A DNA stretch of 64,000 bases. Source: Azolla caroliniana. Taxonomy: Eukaryota; Polypodiophyta. Below, piece by piece: positions 35,961-46,847 of the stretch (position 1 is its first letter; every line of letters begins with the position of its first letter). The notes beneath the pieces are model-generated. The model saw only the letters and a list, made by a program, of their open reading frames with translations, had not been told where the DNA came from and searched no databases. A program made the position numbers and the translations under genes. Where the stretch lies: assembly GCA_043228905.1 (NCBI GenBank), contig JBHGNT010000007.1:868001-932000 (forward strand), written 5' to 3'.

Positions 35961-37928
35961 CCAAACCTTTGCAGCAGCCGGCTCTCGGACGGTTTGAGTA
36001 GCTAGAATGTAGTGACTCAATCTAGTTGTGAATTGGAAGAAAGGGATGGGTTTGCTTCCTTACCCTGCGTAAGGATCACACCATGTCCATTGCAAAGGGT
36101 CCCAACTTACCTTACGTAGCCATGTGTTTTCATGAGTACATATGTGCCAATCGGGTTGTACTTTAAGAGGATGACATATTGATTTGTCTTGGATAACCAA
36201 ACACCTAATTTATGATCATTCACCTAACCTTGGTATGCAATATGATTGGGAATTTTTTTAAATATATCTCTTATTTTCAGCCATAACGTTTAAACCCAAT
36301 TACTAACATGAGGCATATGATATAATCAAAAGATTTTTGTATGAATGGATACAACATGGTTTAGTTGGTTCATCTAGTTGGTTTAGGTATGCAACATGTT
36401 GGTGCGTACAAGAGAATATCAAATGAATATAGTCGTTAAACGATCATGTGGGGTATTGTCGTGTATAACACGAGAATGTACAAAGCTCGCCTCACTATTC
36501 TAGTAAGAGTCATTTTTTCCCACAGACATTTGAGCTGAATTTAAGCCTTTTTGCCACTTGTGCGCTCAATTAGGTTAACATCAAAAGCATCCCTTGTGGC
36601 ATAATTTGAATGCCAAGTAATTTACCTTTGAAAACAATGCCAACACAACATTGTGTTTGCAATGTCATGTTGATTATTGTTTTGATTTTCATTAATAAGG
36701 GCGACATCTAAAGCACTTGTGCAAATGTAGCTTGAAATCAAAGAACTTTATCTTTGAAAATATACAGTCACACAACATTGTGTTCAAATTGTCATGTTGT
36801 TGGTTGTGTTGATTCTCACATTTATATTCACGTTGATTATCAAAACTAATCACCATGGTAACATCAATTCATGCCGTACAATTGCTCTTACCATATTGAT
36901 GAAGCTCACATATATAATAAAAATCCTAAGGTAGTAGATTCTAATGATGAGTGTATCATATAATCCAAGGCTAAAAGTTTTTCATTAACAATTATATCTC
37001 AAATTACTAGGAGTACTTTTGATGTTACCAACATGTTTTCCCTAGGAATTACATAGTAGAGGATATAACACATGGCACACGACAAACTCACGGATGATAG
37101 GTAAGTTTTTAAACTTTATTCGATGGGATGATCAGTTGTATTCCATTTGGAACGAGGACTCTAAAGTCTAGGTAGACCAATGTCGTGCTCAAATTCCGAG
37201 AAAAGGGAGAGACTAGAGAGGGGGGGGGGGGGGTACTTATACCAATGTTGTAGCCTATAATATGATAATTGTTCTAAAGTTAACGATGAGGGAACAATCC
37301 CAAGGATGAAGCCTTGGGATTGGGATTGATCAACGTCTAAATAAGTTATAATTTGCAATCTAATGGGGACGTCCAACATGTGTGGTCTCCGAGTCCTAAC
37401 GAGTGTCGGTTCTCTTTTCCTCTTTTCGCGTGTGAGAGAGAATTGTTTAGGACTTGGATCACGTCGAATCTCCATCTCTCTCAACACAAAGAAGCTCATT
37501 TTTTTCTCCATAAAGATTAATAGAATATGTGTCATTTGTAAAAAAAATGTGTGATACGATATACACTTAAATGTAATGTAATGGGGGAGCATGAGAGATG
37601 AAAGCAAATGTACATGTAATAGCTCGTCCGTCGAGATATATAGGAGCATTAACAAAAAGCGAGAGAGGCAAGGGGGGGGGTAAGCTCGTGTGATTGTGAT
37701 TGGTCAAGCTGACTGATGAAAATGCGGGAAGCCCCACGAGAGAGAGCGATCTCGATTATACAACCATGTGTGCTCGAGGGGGGGGGGAGATAGAAGCACA
37801 AGATGTGAAAAGGGGGGGGGGGGGGGAGCAAGAGCATAATAATTAAGGGAGCATGATGAGGCAAATCGCGATTAGCGAATGGATTAGGGGGGGGTTGAGG
37901 TGATAGTGAAAGGGAAAAAAAGAAAGGA
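35961..37928. other. Intergenic region and upstream region of the GATA gene
   Basis: AT-rich to about 37190, then unusually rich in G-runs: 37219-37232, 37671-37680, 37779-37787, 37812-37826 and 37887-37894. The last 250 bp are the probable promoter and 5' leader of the GATA gene, and G-runs of this length on the coding strand could fold as G-quadruplexes. Open frames here show no domain. Confidence 0.6.
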
Positions 37929-38298
37929 GTGATGGGTGAGGAGGAGGAGGATTACGAGATGGTGATGATGATGGGAGGGGTAGGGGTAGGGGTAGGGGTG
38001 GTAATTAGCGAAAACGCGAAGGGAGGGCATGCGGGGACGAATAACCCAAAACTGCACCACTTCTTTCCTAACGGAGGAACAGGAACAGGAACAGGAAGAG
38101 GAAGAGGGGCGACAGCGACAGCGACAGGAGCAGCGAGATTTGCGGAGGAGGACCCGGTCGTCGCTATGGACTGCAGGCTGACGCTTGGCCTTCCGCAAAG
38201 GCCGCCGCCCTTTACGCCGCCCTTTTCGCCGCCTCTGCCGCCGCTTTTCTCGGCCCACCTTCTTGATTCTCGCCTTTCCGCCGGCAAATCGCCAACAG

Positions 38299-38341
<43 letters not shown>

Positions 38342-40357
38342 TTCTTTCTCCTCCTCCTCCGATGGCCTCCCCATGCCCGTCCATTCCACTACCGCTCCTC
38401 CCCATAGATCTCAGGTATATATATGTAATTATATAGAATTACCGGCATGTAATTTGCACAGAGACTGTCAAATTGATTCATAATTGCTTCGTCATTTCTT
38501 GTCCGCCATGCCCAAAACCCTAATCCATATCATCCATCGTCACCTCCTCCCCCCAACCAACCAACCAACCATACATTGTCCCTTCCAAACCCTAATTACG
38601 ATTCTGTCTTCCTCCATACCATCTCCCATTTCCAAACCCTAGCTCATGTTAAATGTTACGATACCCTAATTTTCAAAGTTACCATCTCCAAGCCCTAATT
38701 CTAAAAATGATCGATACCATCTCCAAACCCTAATTTTCAAAGTTACCAGCTCCAAGCCCTAATTTTAAAAATGATCGATACCATCTACAAACCCTAATTT
38801 TGAATGTTACCATCTCCAAGCCCTAATTATAAAAATGATCGATACCACCTCCGTACCCTTATTTTGAAGGTTACCAACCCTTAAATCCTACTTTTAAAAT
38901 GATCGCTACCATCTCCAAACCCCTAAATTTTAAAATGATCGATACCATCTCCAAACGCTAATTTTGAAATGACAGACACCATCTCCGAACCCTAATTTTA
39001 AAATGATCGATACCCATCTCCGAATGCTAAATTTTAAAATGACAGATACCATCTCCAAACCCTAATCTCTAGGCCCACGCTCTGCTCTGCTGCTGTCGCG
39101 CTAGCCAGAAATTCCCAAGCCTCATCTTAGAAGTCTGATGCATTCGGGAAAGTCTCGCAATTAATTTATTATTTGACCCTTGTTGTTCTGCTTTGGCTGT
39201 CTGCAGAAGAAGAAGACGACGAAGATAATGTGGAGCTTCAATGGAGAAGATCAGATGAGTAAGCAGTATACATTAGCAGAGATCGACAATCCTTCAACAT
39301 TCTTCAGTCCTGATCATCATCATGATCCTCATCCGGAAGACGATTTAATGTATGATTTCCACAATATCAGTTACGAAGATAATAATAATAATAACACGAT
39401 TCAGTTCAATCCCAGCTCAGAAAATAATAATTATGACGGTGAGGATGATGAATACTGTACAGTAATGGCGCACCAGAATGATCCTCACATAATAAATGAG
39501 GAGCAGCTACTGCCATTAGAGGAACCACAGGATAATAATTACAGTAATTCTCATGACCATGCTAATAATGGCGGATTTAATCCGCCTAATCAGATCTCTA
39601 ATTATACCTCATCAATTCATGACCACTGCCAATCACAATTTTCTACCGCTACAGCTACAGTTACTGCTTCTGATCATCGTCTATTTCGGCATAAAGATCT
39701 TCATCAACAGCAACATCCTTACATTAATCCATTACTAAATCATGATCGGATTGGAAATAGTAATGCTTCCCTGACCATGAATCCCACTTATTATGATCGC
39801 CATCACTATAACTATGTGCAGAGCATGATGAACCCGTGCAGCAGAGTTTGTGCTCACTGCAAGACCAGGAAAACTCCCCTCTGGAGAAATGGACCTCACG
39901 GGCCTAAGGTAACATTAATCATCATGCAAAATTAGACACACCAAAATTAATCAGAGTTTAACTCCATAATTAAATTAGATCGAACTAACTAATTGAAAAA
40001 TTTCCTGTCTGTATGCAGTCACTGTGCAATGCATGCGGGATCCGATTCAAGAAAGAGGAGAGGCGGAATCATACCATCAATAGTGGTCCTGGACCATCGC
40101 TAGATGTATACTCTGCAGGAAACGATCAAAACATCACTAATCGCTACAAGCATATAACTGATCAGCACGACATGCATCATCTTACCATTAATCGCAGTGC
40201 TGAAGGCGCTAACCGATTACATGCTAATCATGATTATATCAGTATTAACCATGAAGTTAATGTGGGTTCCTTCAATCACAGTACTTATCATAATAATAAT
40301 CGTCATCATCATCATCATCATCATAATGTCTTCTCCAGTAGTCTTCATATCGATTGA
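37929..40357 (+). CDS. B-class GATA zinc-finger transcription factor (3 exons)
   Basis: Nuclear DNA-binding regulator of the plant B-GATA type. Exons 37929-38414, 39207-39908 and 40019-40357, all introns in phase 0, total 508 residues. Exon 1 begins MMGEEEEDYE and contains MDCRLTLGLP (residue 80), which resembles the conserved xDCTLSLGTP motif of HAN-like GATAs, and a long serine run. Exon 2 is rich in His, Asn and acidic residues. The finger is C-X2-C-X18-C-X2-C, CAHCKTRKTPLWRNGPHGPK then SLCNACGIRFKKEERR, and the second intron falls between GPK and SLCNAC, a position known in plant B-GATAs. The protein ends in a His-rich tail. An alternative start is the ATG at 38166 (MDCRLTLG). The basic tail KKEERR is unlike the KKRR of many angiosperm members. 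Partial copies lie at 42674-44579 and 55689-55910. Confidence 0.88.
38505..39070. repeat. Irregular tandem array rich in telo-boxes in GATA intron 1
   Basis: A unit of about 60 bp (ACCATCTCCAAACCCTAATTT followed by AAAATGATCGAT) is repeated with variation. Exact AAACCCTAA telo-box motifs occur at 38515-38523, 38587-38595, 38725-38733, 38789-38797 and 39057-39065, with many one-base variants between them. It lies wholly within the first intron (38415-39206). Confidence 0.88.
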
Positions 40358-41241
40358 TGACCTCAAATTGCACGACATCTGAATCTATTGCCATTAAATT
40401 GGACCCATCAATCTGGTTCAAATTATAATCAAGTATCACTAATTAGCTTGGGAAATATGTATGATATAGTGTTGAGTGACGTATTAGTGATTCACATCTC
40501 ATTAATGCTGTTCTCGTACGCCCTAATCCATTAAACCTAGCTAATTAACCCCTTATTAAACATGATTCCTTAATGGATCATACGACAATAATATACTTCA
40601 AGATTCCTTCCAATCGGAGGCCATACATTGCCACCATCCACACACCATGGGTATTTGCCAGAGTATGTGGTTCATTGCCCTACATTAATTCCATGATTAG
40701 AAGTACACATACCCTGCATACAATATTTCTAATAGAATTGGAAGGTTCGATGGAATTATGTGGTGTTCATTTGGCCATTATTACCGCATGGTTTTGTAAC
40801 CCGTTGCTTAAGAATCTCGTGTTAAAATTTGTTTGAATCAGGTAAGTAACCCCCATCCCTTAAATGTATATCACATTCCATGAACCAAATGTCTGTAGAA
40901 GATGTCATCTTTAATTCAGAAATTGTTAATTGGTATTCCTTATTGATGGATGTTTTGATTAACTCATTCAGCTAATAATAGTGCGATGTCTTTATTATAA
41001 GTGGCTTATTACTTCAATCCTAATTACTCAAATTCAAACATTTCAAAACTATGAAGCATTCATTTCAATTTGGTATCTGTAATTGTCTTCATGTTAGCTT
41101 AGCATTGAGAATTTGTATTGTTTCAAACCCAGTTTCATAGAAATTTTTTAATGCATGTGAATTTGTTAATCATCCTTCGTCATTTAATGTTTGTTTTAAC
41201 TTTAATATTCTAGCCATGAATATTGAATCATGTTTTTGTTA
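40358..41241 (+). other. 3' flank of the GATA gene
   Basis: AT-rich sequence after the stop codon, containing the probable 3' UTR. It matters because 39297-41089 is duplicated at 42674-44579 and 41019-41235 again at 55689-55910. A frame at 40573-40836 is not conserved in the copy (stops and indels), so I do not call a gene. Confidence 0.6.
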
Positions 41242-42017
41242 TGTAAGATTGTCCCTCCTTATGGGGGAGTCGGCTAAAAAGCCAGAATCGGCCGAGAAGC
41301 TGAAATGAGAGTCGCCTGGTCGAATTCGGCCGAAAAGGGATTCAATCATATAGAAGTCAACCAAATAGAAGTTTAAACGAATATGTACATATACATATAT
41401 GCATGTGTGAGATAAGTTAGTATATATAGAGAGAGTTGTATTAGCGGCGTATGTATGTGGGATAACTCACTGAGTGTATAACAGTGAGAGAAGTGCGCGA
41501 AAGTAAACTCTTGTGAATAAGCGCGCGCGCGTGTGATCTCGGTGTATCAGAGCATGAGAGAGTGAACACGAGTGTTAACACAGTTGTTGCTGTGAAAGAG
41601 AGTGAGCGTGTGACAAAGAGAAATATAGTGAGATAACACAATGGTGGTTGTGAGAGTGCGAGTGATATAACTCTGCAATTGAGTGTCAAAGGAAGCAAAA
41701 AAAGAAGAGTGTAACAGAGAAGAAAGAGAAACAGAACATAGAAGTTTTGAAAGGTTCGAAGGAGATAGATACCTACGAGTTAGGGTTTGGTGCACTTGAC
41801 TGAAACCACAATTTCAGATAACAACCTGAGAGTACATCCATACCGAATCAGGTTCTATCATTCTATGATTGTATTTCTTCTTGTCTCGTAGTGGAAATCT
41901 TGTTCACCGTGGTTTTTCCCTGAAATCAAGGTTTTCCACATAAATAGTGTGTTACTTGTTTTATTCTGTTTGTGTCTCAGTATATAGGTGGTCTACGTCT
42001 GAGTGTAATATCTATCA
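41242..42017 (+). repeat. Copia LTR (5' LTR of a truncated element)
   Basis: 776 bp from TGTAAGATTGTCCCTCC to AATATCTATCA, followed after three bases by the primer binding site TGGTATCAGAGC at 42021-42032. It shares start and end blocks with the solo LTR at 9889-10613. No matching 3' LTR is found in the window. Confidence 0.82.
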
Positions 42018-42043
42018 AACTGGTATCAGAGCATAGTTTCTAG

Positions 42044-42673
42044 ATGGAAGGGAATGTGAATGGCTTTCTGGGGATGATTGTCCTAAACTCACAAAACTAC
42101 TCAGACTGGAAGATCAAAATGGAAGATCTTTTGATAGTTAAAGATTTGTATGAGCCTATAGAAAAGGAAGACATACCTAGAGGGGTAATAGAATCTGAGT
42201 GGAAAACTCTAAATAGAAAGGCAGTCGCAACCATAAGATAGTGTGTAGACATTAGCATTCTACAACATGTAGCAAGTGATATAAATGCCTATGAGTTATG
42301 GCAAAAACTCTCAGCCCTCTACGAAAGGCAGTCGCAACCATAAGATAGTGTGTAGACATTAGCGTTCTACAACATGTAACAAGTGATATAAATGCCTATG
42401 AGTTATGGCAAAAACTCTCACCCTCTACGAAAGGAAAAATGCCTTAAATAAAACTTCCCTAATGAGAAAAATAGTGAGACTAAAGTACATAGATGGGGAG
42501 AGTATCGAAGAGCACATAAATACTTTCACGGGTCTGCTAAACCAGTTAACATCAGCGAAGTTCCTATTAGATGATGCTATGCAGGCCACACTACTACTAT
42601 GTACTCTACCGGACTGTTGGGAAAACCTAATAATGACACTCAGTACCTCATGTAAAGAAGACAACCTATCTTT
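42044..42673 (+). pseudogene. Copia gag fragment after the LTR, with a 107-bp internal duplication
   Basis: Encodes the start of a Copia gag: MEGNVNGFLGMIVLNSQNYS, then DWKIKMEDLLIVKDLYEPIE. A 107-bp segment (42216-42322) is repeated directly after itself and destroys the frame. The gag core continues as ERKNALNKTSLMRKIVRLKY and LNQLTSAKFLLDDAM to LPDCWENLIMTLS. At 42674 the sequence switches without a gap into the duplicated GATA exon 2. Confidence 0.85.
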
Positions 42674-43675
42674 ACATTCTTCAGTCCTGATCATCATCCG
42701 GAAGAAGATTTAATGTATGATTTCCGCAATATCAGTTACGAAGATAATAATAATAACATGATTCAATTCAATCCGAGGTCAAAAAATAATAATTATGAAG
42801 GTGAGGATGATGAATACTGTACAGTAATGGCGCACCAGAATGATCCTCACATAATAAATGAGGAGCAGCTACTGCCATTAGACGAACCACAGGATATTAA
42901 TTACAGTAATTCTCATGACCATGCTAATAATGGCGGATTTAATCTGCCTAATCATATCTCTAATTATACTTCGTCAATCACAATTTTCTACCGTGACAGC
43001 TACAGTTACTACTTCTGATCATCGTCTATTTCAGCATAAAGATCTTCATCAACAGCAACATCCTTACATTAATCCATTACCATATCATGATCCGATTGGA
43101 AATAGTAATGCTTCCTTGCCCATGAATCATACTTATTATGATCGCCATCACTATAACTATGTGCAGAGCATGATGAATCCGTGCAGCAGAGTTTGTGCTC
43201 ACTGCAAAACCAGGAAGATTCCCCTCTGGAGAAATGGACCTCATGGGCCTAAGGTACAGTAACTAAAATTATACATACCAAAATTAACCAGAGTTTTAAC
43301 TCCATAATTAGATCGAACTAACTAATTGAAATTTTCCTGTATGTATGGCTGTAGTCACTGTGCAATGCCTGCGGGATCCGATTCAAGAAAGAGGAGAGGC
43401 GGGGGATCCGATTCAAGAAAGAGGAGAGGCGGAATCACACCATCAATAGGGCACCATCAATACTATTGATCCTGCACCATCGCTAGGTGTATACTCTGCA
43501 GGAAACGATCACAACATCACTAATTGCTACAAGCATATAACTGATCATCACGACATGAATCATCTTACCATTAATCGCAGTGCCGACAGCGCTAACCGAT
43601 TACACGCTAATCATGATTATATCAGCATTAACCATGAAGCTAATGTGGTTTCCTTTAATCACAGTACTTATCATC

Positions 43676-43755
<80 letters not shown>

Positions 43756-44579
43756 CGTCATCGTCATCGTCATTATCATCATAATGTCTTCTCCAGTAGT
43801 ATTCATATCGATTGATGACCTCAAATTGCACGACATCTGAATCTATTGCCATTAAATTGGGCCCATAAATCTGGTTCAAATTATAATCAAGTATCACTAA
43901 TTAGCTTGGGAAATATGTATGATATAGTGTTGAGTGACATATTAGTGATGCACATCTCATTAATGCTGTTCTCGTAAGCCCTAATTCATTAAACCTAGCT
44001 AATTAACCCCCTTATTAAACATGATTCCTTAATGGATCATATGACGATAATATAATTCAAAATTCCTTCCAATCGAATGCCATATATTGCCACCATCCAC
44101 ACACCCTGGATATTTGCCAGAGTACGTGGTTCATTGCCCTACATTAATTCCATGATTAGAAGTACATATACCCTGCATACAATATTTCTAATCGAATAGT
44201 AAGGCTCGATGGAATTATGTTGACCTGTTCATTTGACCATCTTTACCACATGATTTTGAAACTCATTGCCTAAGAATCTCGTGTTAAAATTTGTTTGAAT
44301 CAGGTAAGTAAACCCCATCCCTTAAATGTATATCACATTCCATGAACCAAATGTCTTTAGAAGATGTCATCTTTAATTCAGAAATTGTTTATTGGTATTC
44401 CTTATCGATGGATGTTTTGATCAACTCATTCAGCTAATAACAGTGGGATGTCTTTCTTATAAGTGGCTTATTATTTCAAGCATTTCAGAATTATGATGCA
44501 TTCATTTCAGAATTACTCAAAATTCAAGCATTTCAGAATTATGATGCATTCATTTCAATTTGGTATCTGTAATTGTCTT
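42674..44579 (+). pseudogene. Partial, broken duplicate of the GATA gene
   Basis: Collinear copy of 39297-41089, covering most of exon 2, intron 2, exon 3 and 3' flank. Exon 1 is absent. A 17-bp deletion near 42975 shifts the frame in exon 2. The finger has KTRKIPLWR (Thr to Ile). In exon 3 a 30-bp unit (43373-43402) is duplicated, adding a second GIRFKKEERR, and a later insertion breaks the frame again. The Asn run expands to about 26 codons at 43676-43755. Splice sites are kept, so this is a DNA-level copy and not a processed cDNA copy. It cannot make a full GATA factor. Confidence 0.93.
43676..43755. repeat. (AAT)n microsatellite in the GATA duplicate
   Basis: About 26 trinucleotide units where the parental gene has only three Asn codons. 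Confidence 0.95.
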
Positions 44580-44735
44580 TATTAAGATCCGCAGTGAAAA
44601 ATACGATAACGAAGATGGGATTAGTAGTCTGAATGGGTTGCTAATAAGTTGCAAAACATCGAATGGATTATTAATGATTGAAGAATGGTATATGAATTAC
44701 AGATTAACTACAAAACTTTTATTTCAGAAGATGAT

Positions 44736-44792
44736 ATATATATATACACAATATATATATACATATATACACAATATATATATACATATATA
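44736..44792. repeat. (TA)-rich low-complexity repeat
   Basis: ATATATATACACA-type units. The surrounding 44580-44906 shows nothing else recognisable. Confidence 0.85.
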
Positions 44793-44906
44793 AAGATATA
44801 CTACAAATTACATCTGCTTGAGAAGAGGTAATATAGTTCCGAAATAATTCCATTTACTAGGGTTACAAACATGATACATACATATTTAGTAGCTCGTTCC
44901 CTTAAA

Positions 44907-44959
44907 TTAAACCAGAAAAAGCAGCACTCCAACAGAAAAAGCAGCAGCGGCAGCAGCAG

Positions 44960-45004
<45 letters not shown>

Positions 45005-45143
45005 GTGTCTGCGTTGCACTTGAACCCGTTGGCATTGACCTTGACCTTGACCTTGACCTTGAACTTGACGTTTTCCGTGCCAGCACCTGCCCCACCTGCA
45101 GAAGAAGCAGAAGCAGAAGCAGAAGAATGGCCATCTTCTTCAT
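44907..45143 (-). CDS. Small secreted Ser/Ala-rich protein, AGP-peptide-like (78 aa)
   Basis: Starts at the ATG at 45143, in the context GGCCACCATGAA. Residues 1-22 (MKKMAILLLLLLLLLQVGQV) form a clear signal peptide. Then come an Arg-Ser repeat, a run of 14 or so Ser and a run of Ala, ending in a hydrophobic tail (FSVGVLLFLV). Signal plus short Ser/Ala-rich body plus hydrophobic C-terminus is the layout of GPI-anchored arabinogalactan peptides, but Pro is nearly absent, so typical Hyp-glycosylation is doubtful. A TATA-like ATATAAATAG lies at 45201-45192 on the minus strand, about 50 bp upstream. The low-complexity core is a microsatellite, so the frame could be accidental. The signal peptide and promoter spacing argue for a gene. 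Confidence 0.5.
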
Positions 45144-45394
45144 GGTGGCCAATGAAAGTGGCCATGGCAATACACACAAGAAAGGAGAAATCTATTTATA
45201 TTCATGATTCATGAAGAAGGAAAGAGTTAATATTGTTTCTCAAGGTCTCCAAGGAAATAAAGAGGGGTCAACACTTCCTTCCCTTTATTTTCCAAGAGGG
45301 TCGGTCCACACGAAAAGTTAAAAAGTAAATAAATAGGAAAAAGAAAATATTAAACGAAAAGATAGATAATATGTAGTCACTAGTGTATGAAAAC

Positions 45395-46090
45395 GTATTG
45401 AGTTCATGTTTCAACGAGTTCCGTTGAAAAATTGAGTTCTAAGTCTATTTTTCAACGGAACTTGTTGAAAACACTATTTTTCAGCAAGATTCGATACATT
45501 GCATCGAGTTCTTGTTGAAAACTATTCTTGTATCTAGTTCTCCATACCTGAGTTTTCAACAAGAACTCGACACATGGTATCGAGCTTTATCAAGTTCATG
45601 TCTAAAGTTTTTTTTTTCTTTGGTTTTTTTAAAATTTCTGTTGATTTTTTTCGATTTATTTTGGTTATTTTTTTTTGAAATTGTTTTTAAGGTTGAGGTG
45701 ATGAAAAAACCAGAGTTTTCATCACAATTCAATCCAATGTATTGAATTCATGTTTAAAGTTTTTTTTTTCTAAAAAGATAAAAAAAAAACCAAAAAAATA
45801 AAAACAAAATAAAATTAAAAAAGTAAAAAAGGAAAAAGAAAAAAGAAAAAAGAAAAAAGAACAATTACTTTAAACATGAACTCAATATATTGTTTTGAAT
45901 TGTGATGAAAGTTCTGATTTTTTCATCAACTCAAGCTCAAAAGTTTTCTTTTAATCTGGGAAAAAAATTTTGAACATGAATTTCATCATTGTATCAAATT
46001 GTGATGAAAACTTTGTTTTTTACATCAACTGAATACAATATATCGAGTTCATGTTTTAAAATGTTTTTTTTCCAAATAAAAGAGCTTTTT
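45395..46090. repeat. Hairpin-rich AT segment (nested inverted repeats)
   Basis: Three inverted repeats: 45410-45432 with 45447-45469 (23 bp, one mismatch, 14-nt loop), 45504-45523 with 45551-45570 (20 bp, perfect), and 45692-45759 with 45868-45932 (about 65 bp, imperfect). Related phrases (TCATGTTTAAAG, TTCAACAAGAACTCGA) recur in both orientations. No coding sense. Confidence 0.88.
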
Positions 46091-46399
46091 TAAACATGAC
46101 ATCGAATTATACTAAAATCTTTGTTTTTATAAGAGAAAAAGAAGCATATCGATAATGCAAAGAAGTATGTAACACAATAAGATACCTTATGGTGAACATA
46201 TTCTTCATTTATCAACAAAAAACCATTAATAATTGTGTTGATTGTTATTGAACCTTGTGCTGAGAATCGAACCCAAGTTCCCAAATGAATTGGATTTCAC
46301 AATAGCAAGTGGACATACTAGGCTAGTTTTATAAATAGTAGAAAGGGCATTTGCCTTAGGTTAGTTGGTATTTAAACCAACCTTTTGTAACTTAGTTAC

Positions 46400-46491
46400 T
46401 GTTGGAGTAATTTTATCTCTTGCTAATATAGCTTCTTGCTCTCTCTCTCTCTCTCTCCCTCTCCCTCTCCCTCTCCCTCTTTGGTTGTCCA

Positions 46492-46541
<50 letters not shown>

Positions 46542-46847
46542 TCACTTCCGCTGCATAGCATCACTTATGCCTCGCATATCTTTACATGGTATCAAAGTGT
46601 GTGGTTGTCTAATCAAACTTTCTCAACTATGTTGTGCTACACACCGATGATCAACAGAACCGGTTCTACAACAAAGAAGAAGATTACTATGAATACAAAG
46701 ATGGAAAGCGCTCTACCCACCAATAAACTTGACAAAACAAACGTTGCATCTTGGGAATACAAGATGCATCAATACCTTGTTGGTTAAGGATATTGGAGTT
46801 ATATTGAGGGAGGTTAAGAAACACAACCCAACTCAAAACATGCTGAC
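46400..46847 (+). mobile_element. Copia-E, 5' part (LTR end, PBS, gag start)
   Basis: An LTR end (..ATATCTTTACA at 46586) is followed at 46587 by TGGTATCAAAGTG, a variant of the usual Copia primer binding site. Gag starts at the ATG at 46689 (MNTKMESALPTNKLDKTNVA) and has a stop at LVG*GYWSY. The LTR contains CT and (CA)n microsatellites (46436-46480 and 46494-46540). Its left edge is uncertain: a TGTTGG at 46400 is the likely limit. The intact chromovirus interrupts this gag at 46847. Confidence 0.75.

Noticed and set aside
37161-37655. 164-codon minus-strand open frame upstream of the GATA gene
   Set aside because: No domain, contains the G-run, opposite to the gene, composition like non-coding DNA.
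37952-38389. Glu-rich minus-strand frame opposite GATA exon 1
   Set aside because: Shadow of the serine run in the real exon.
40573-40836. 87-codon frame after the GATA gene
   Set aside because: The duplicate at 44053-44310 has indels and stops in it, so the frame is not kept.
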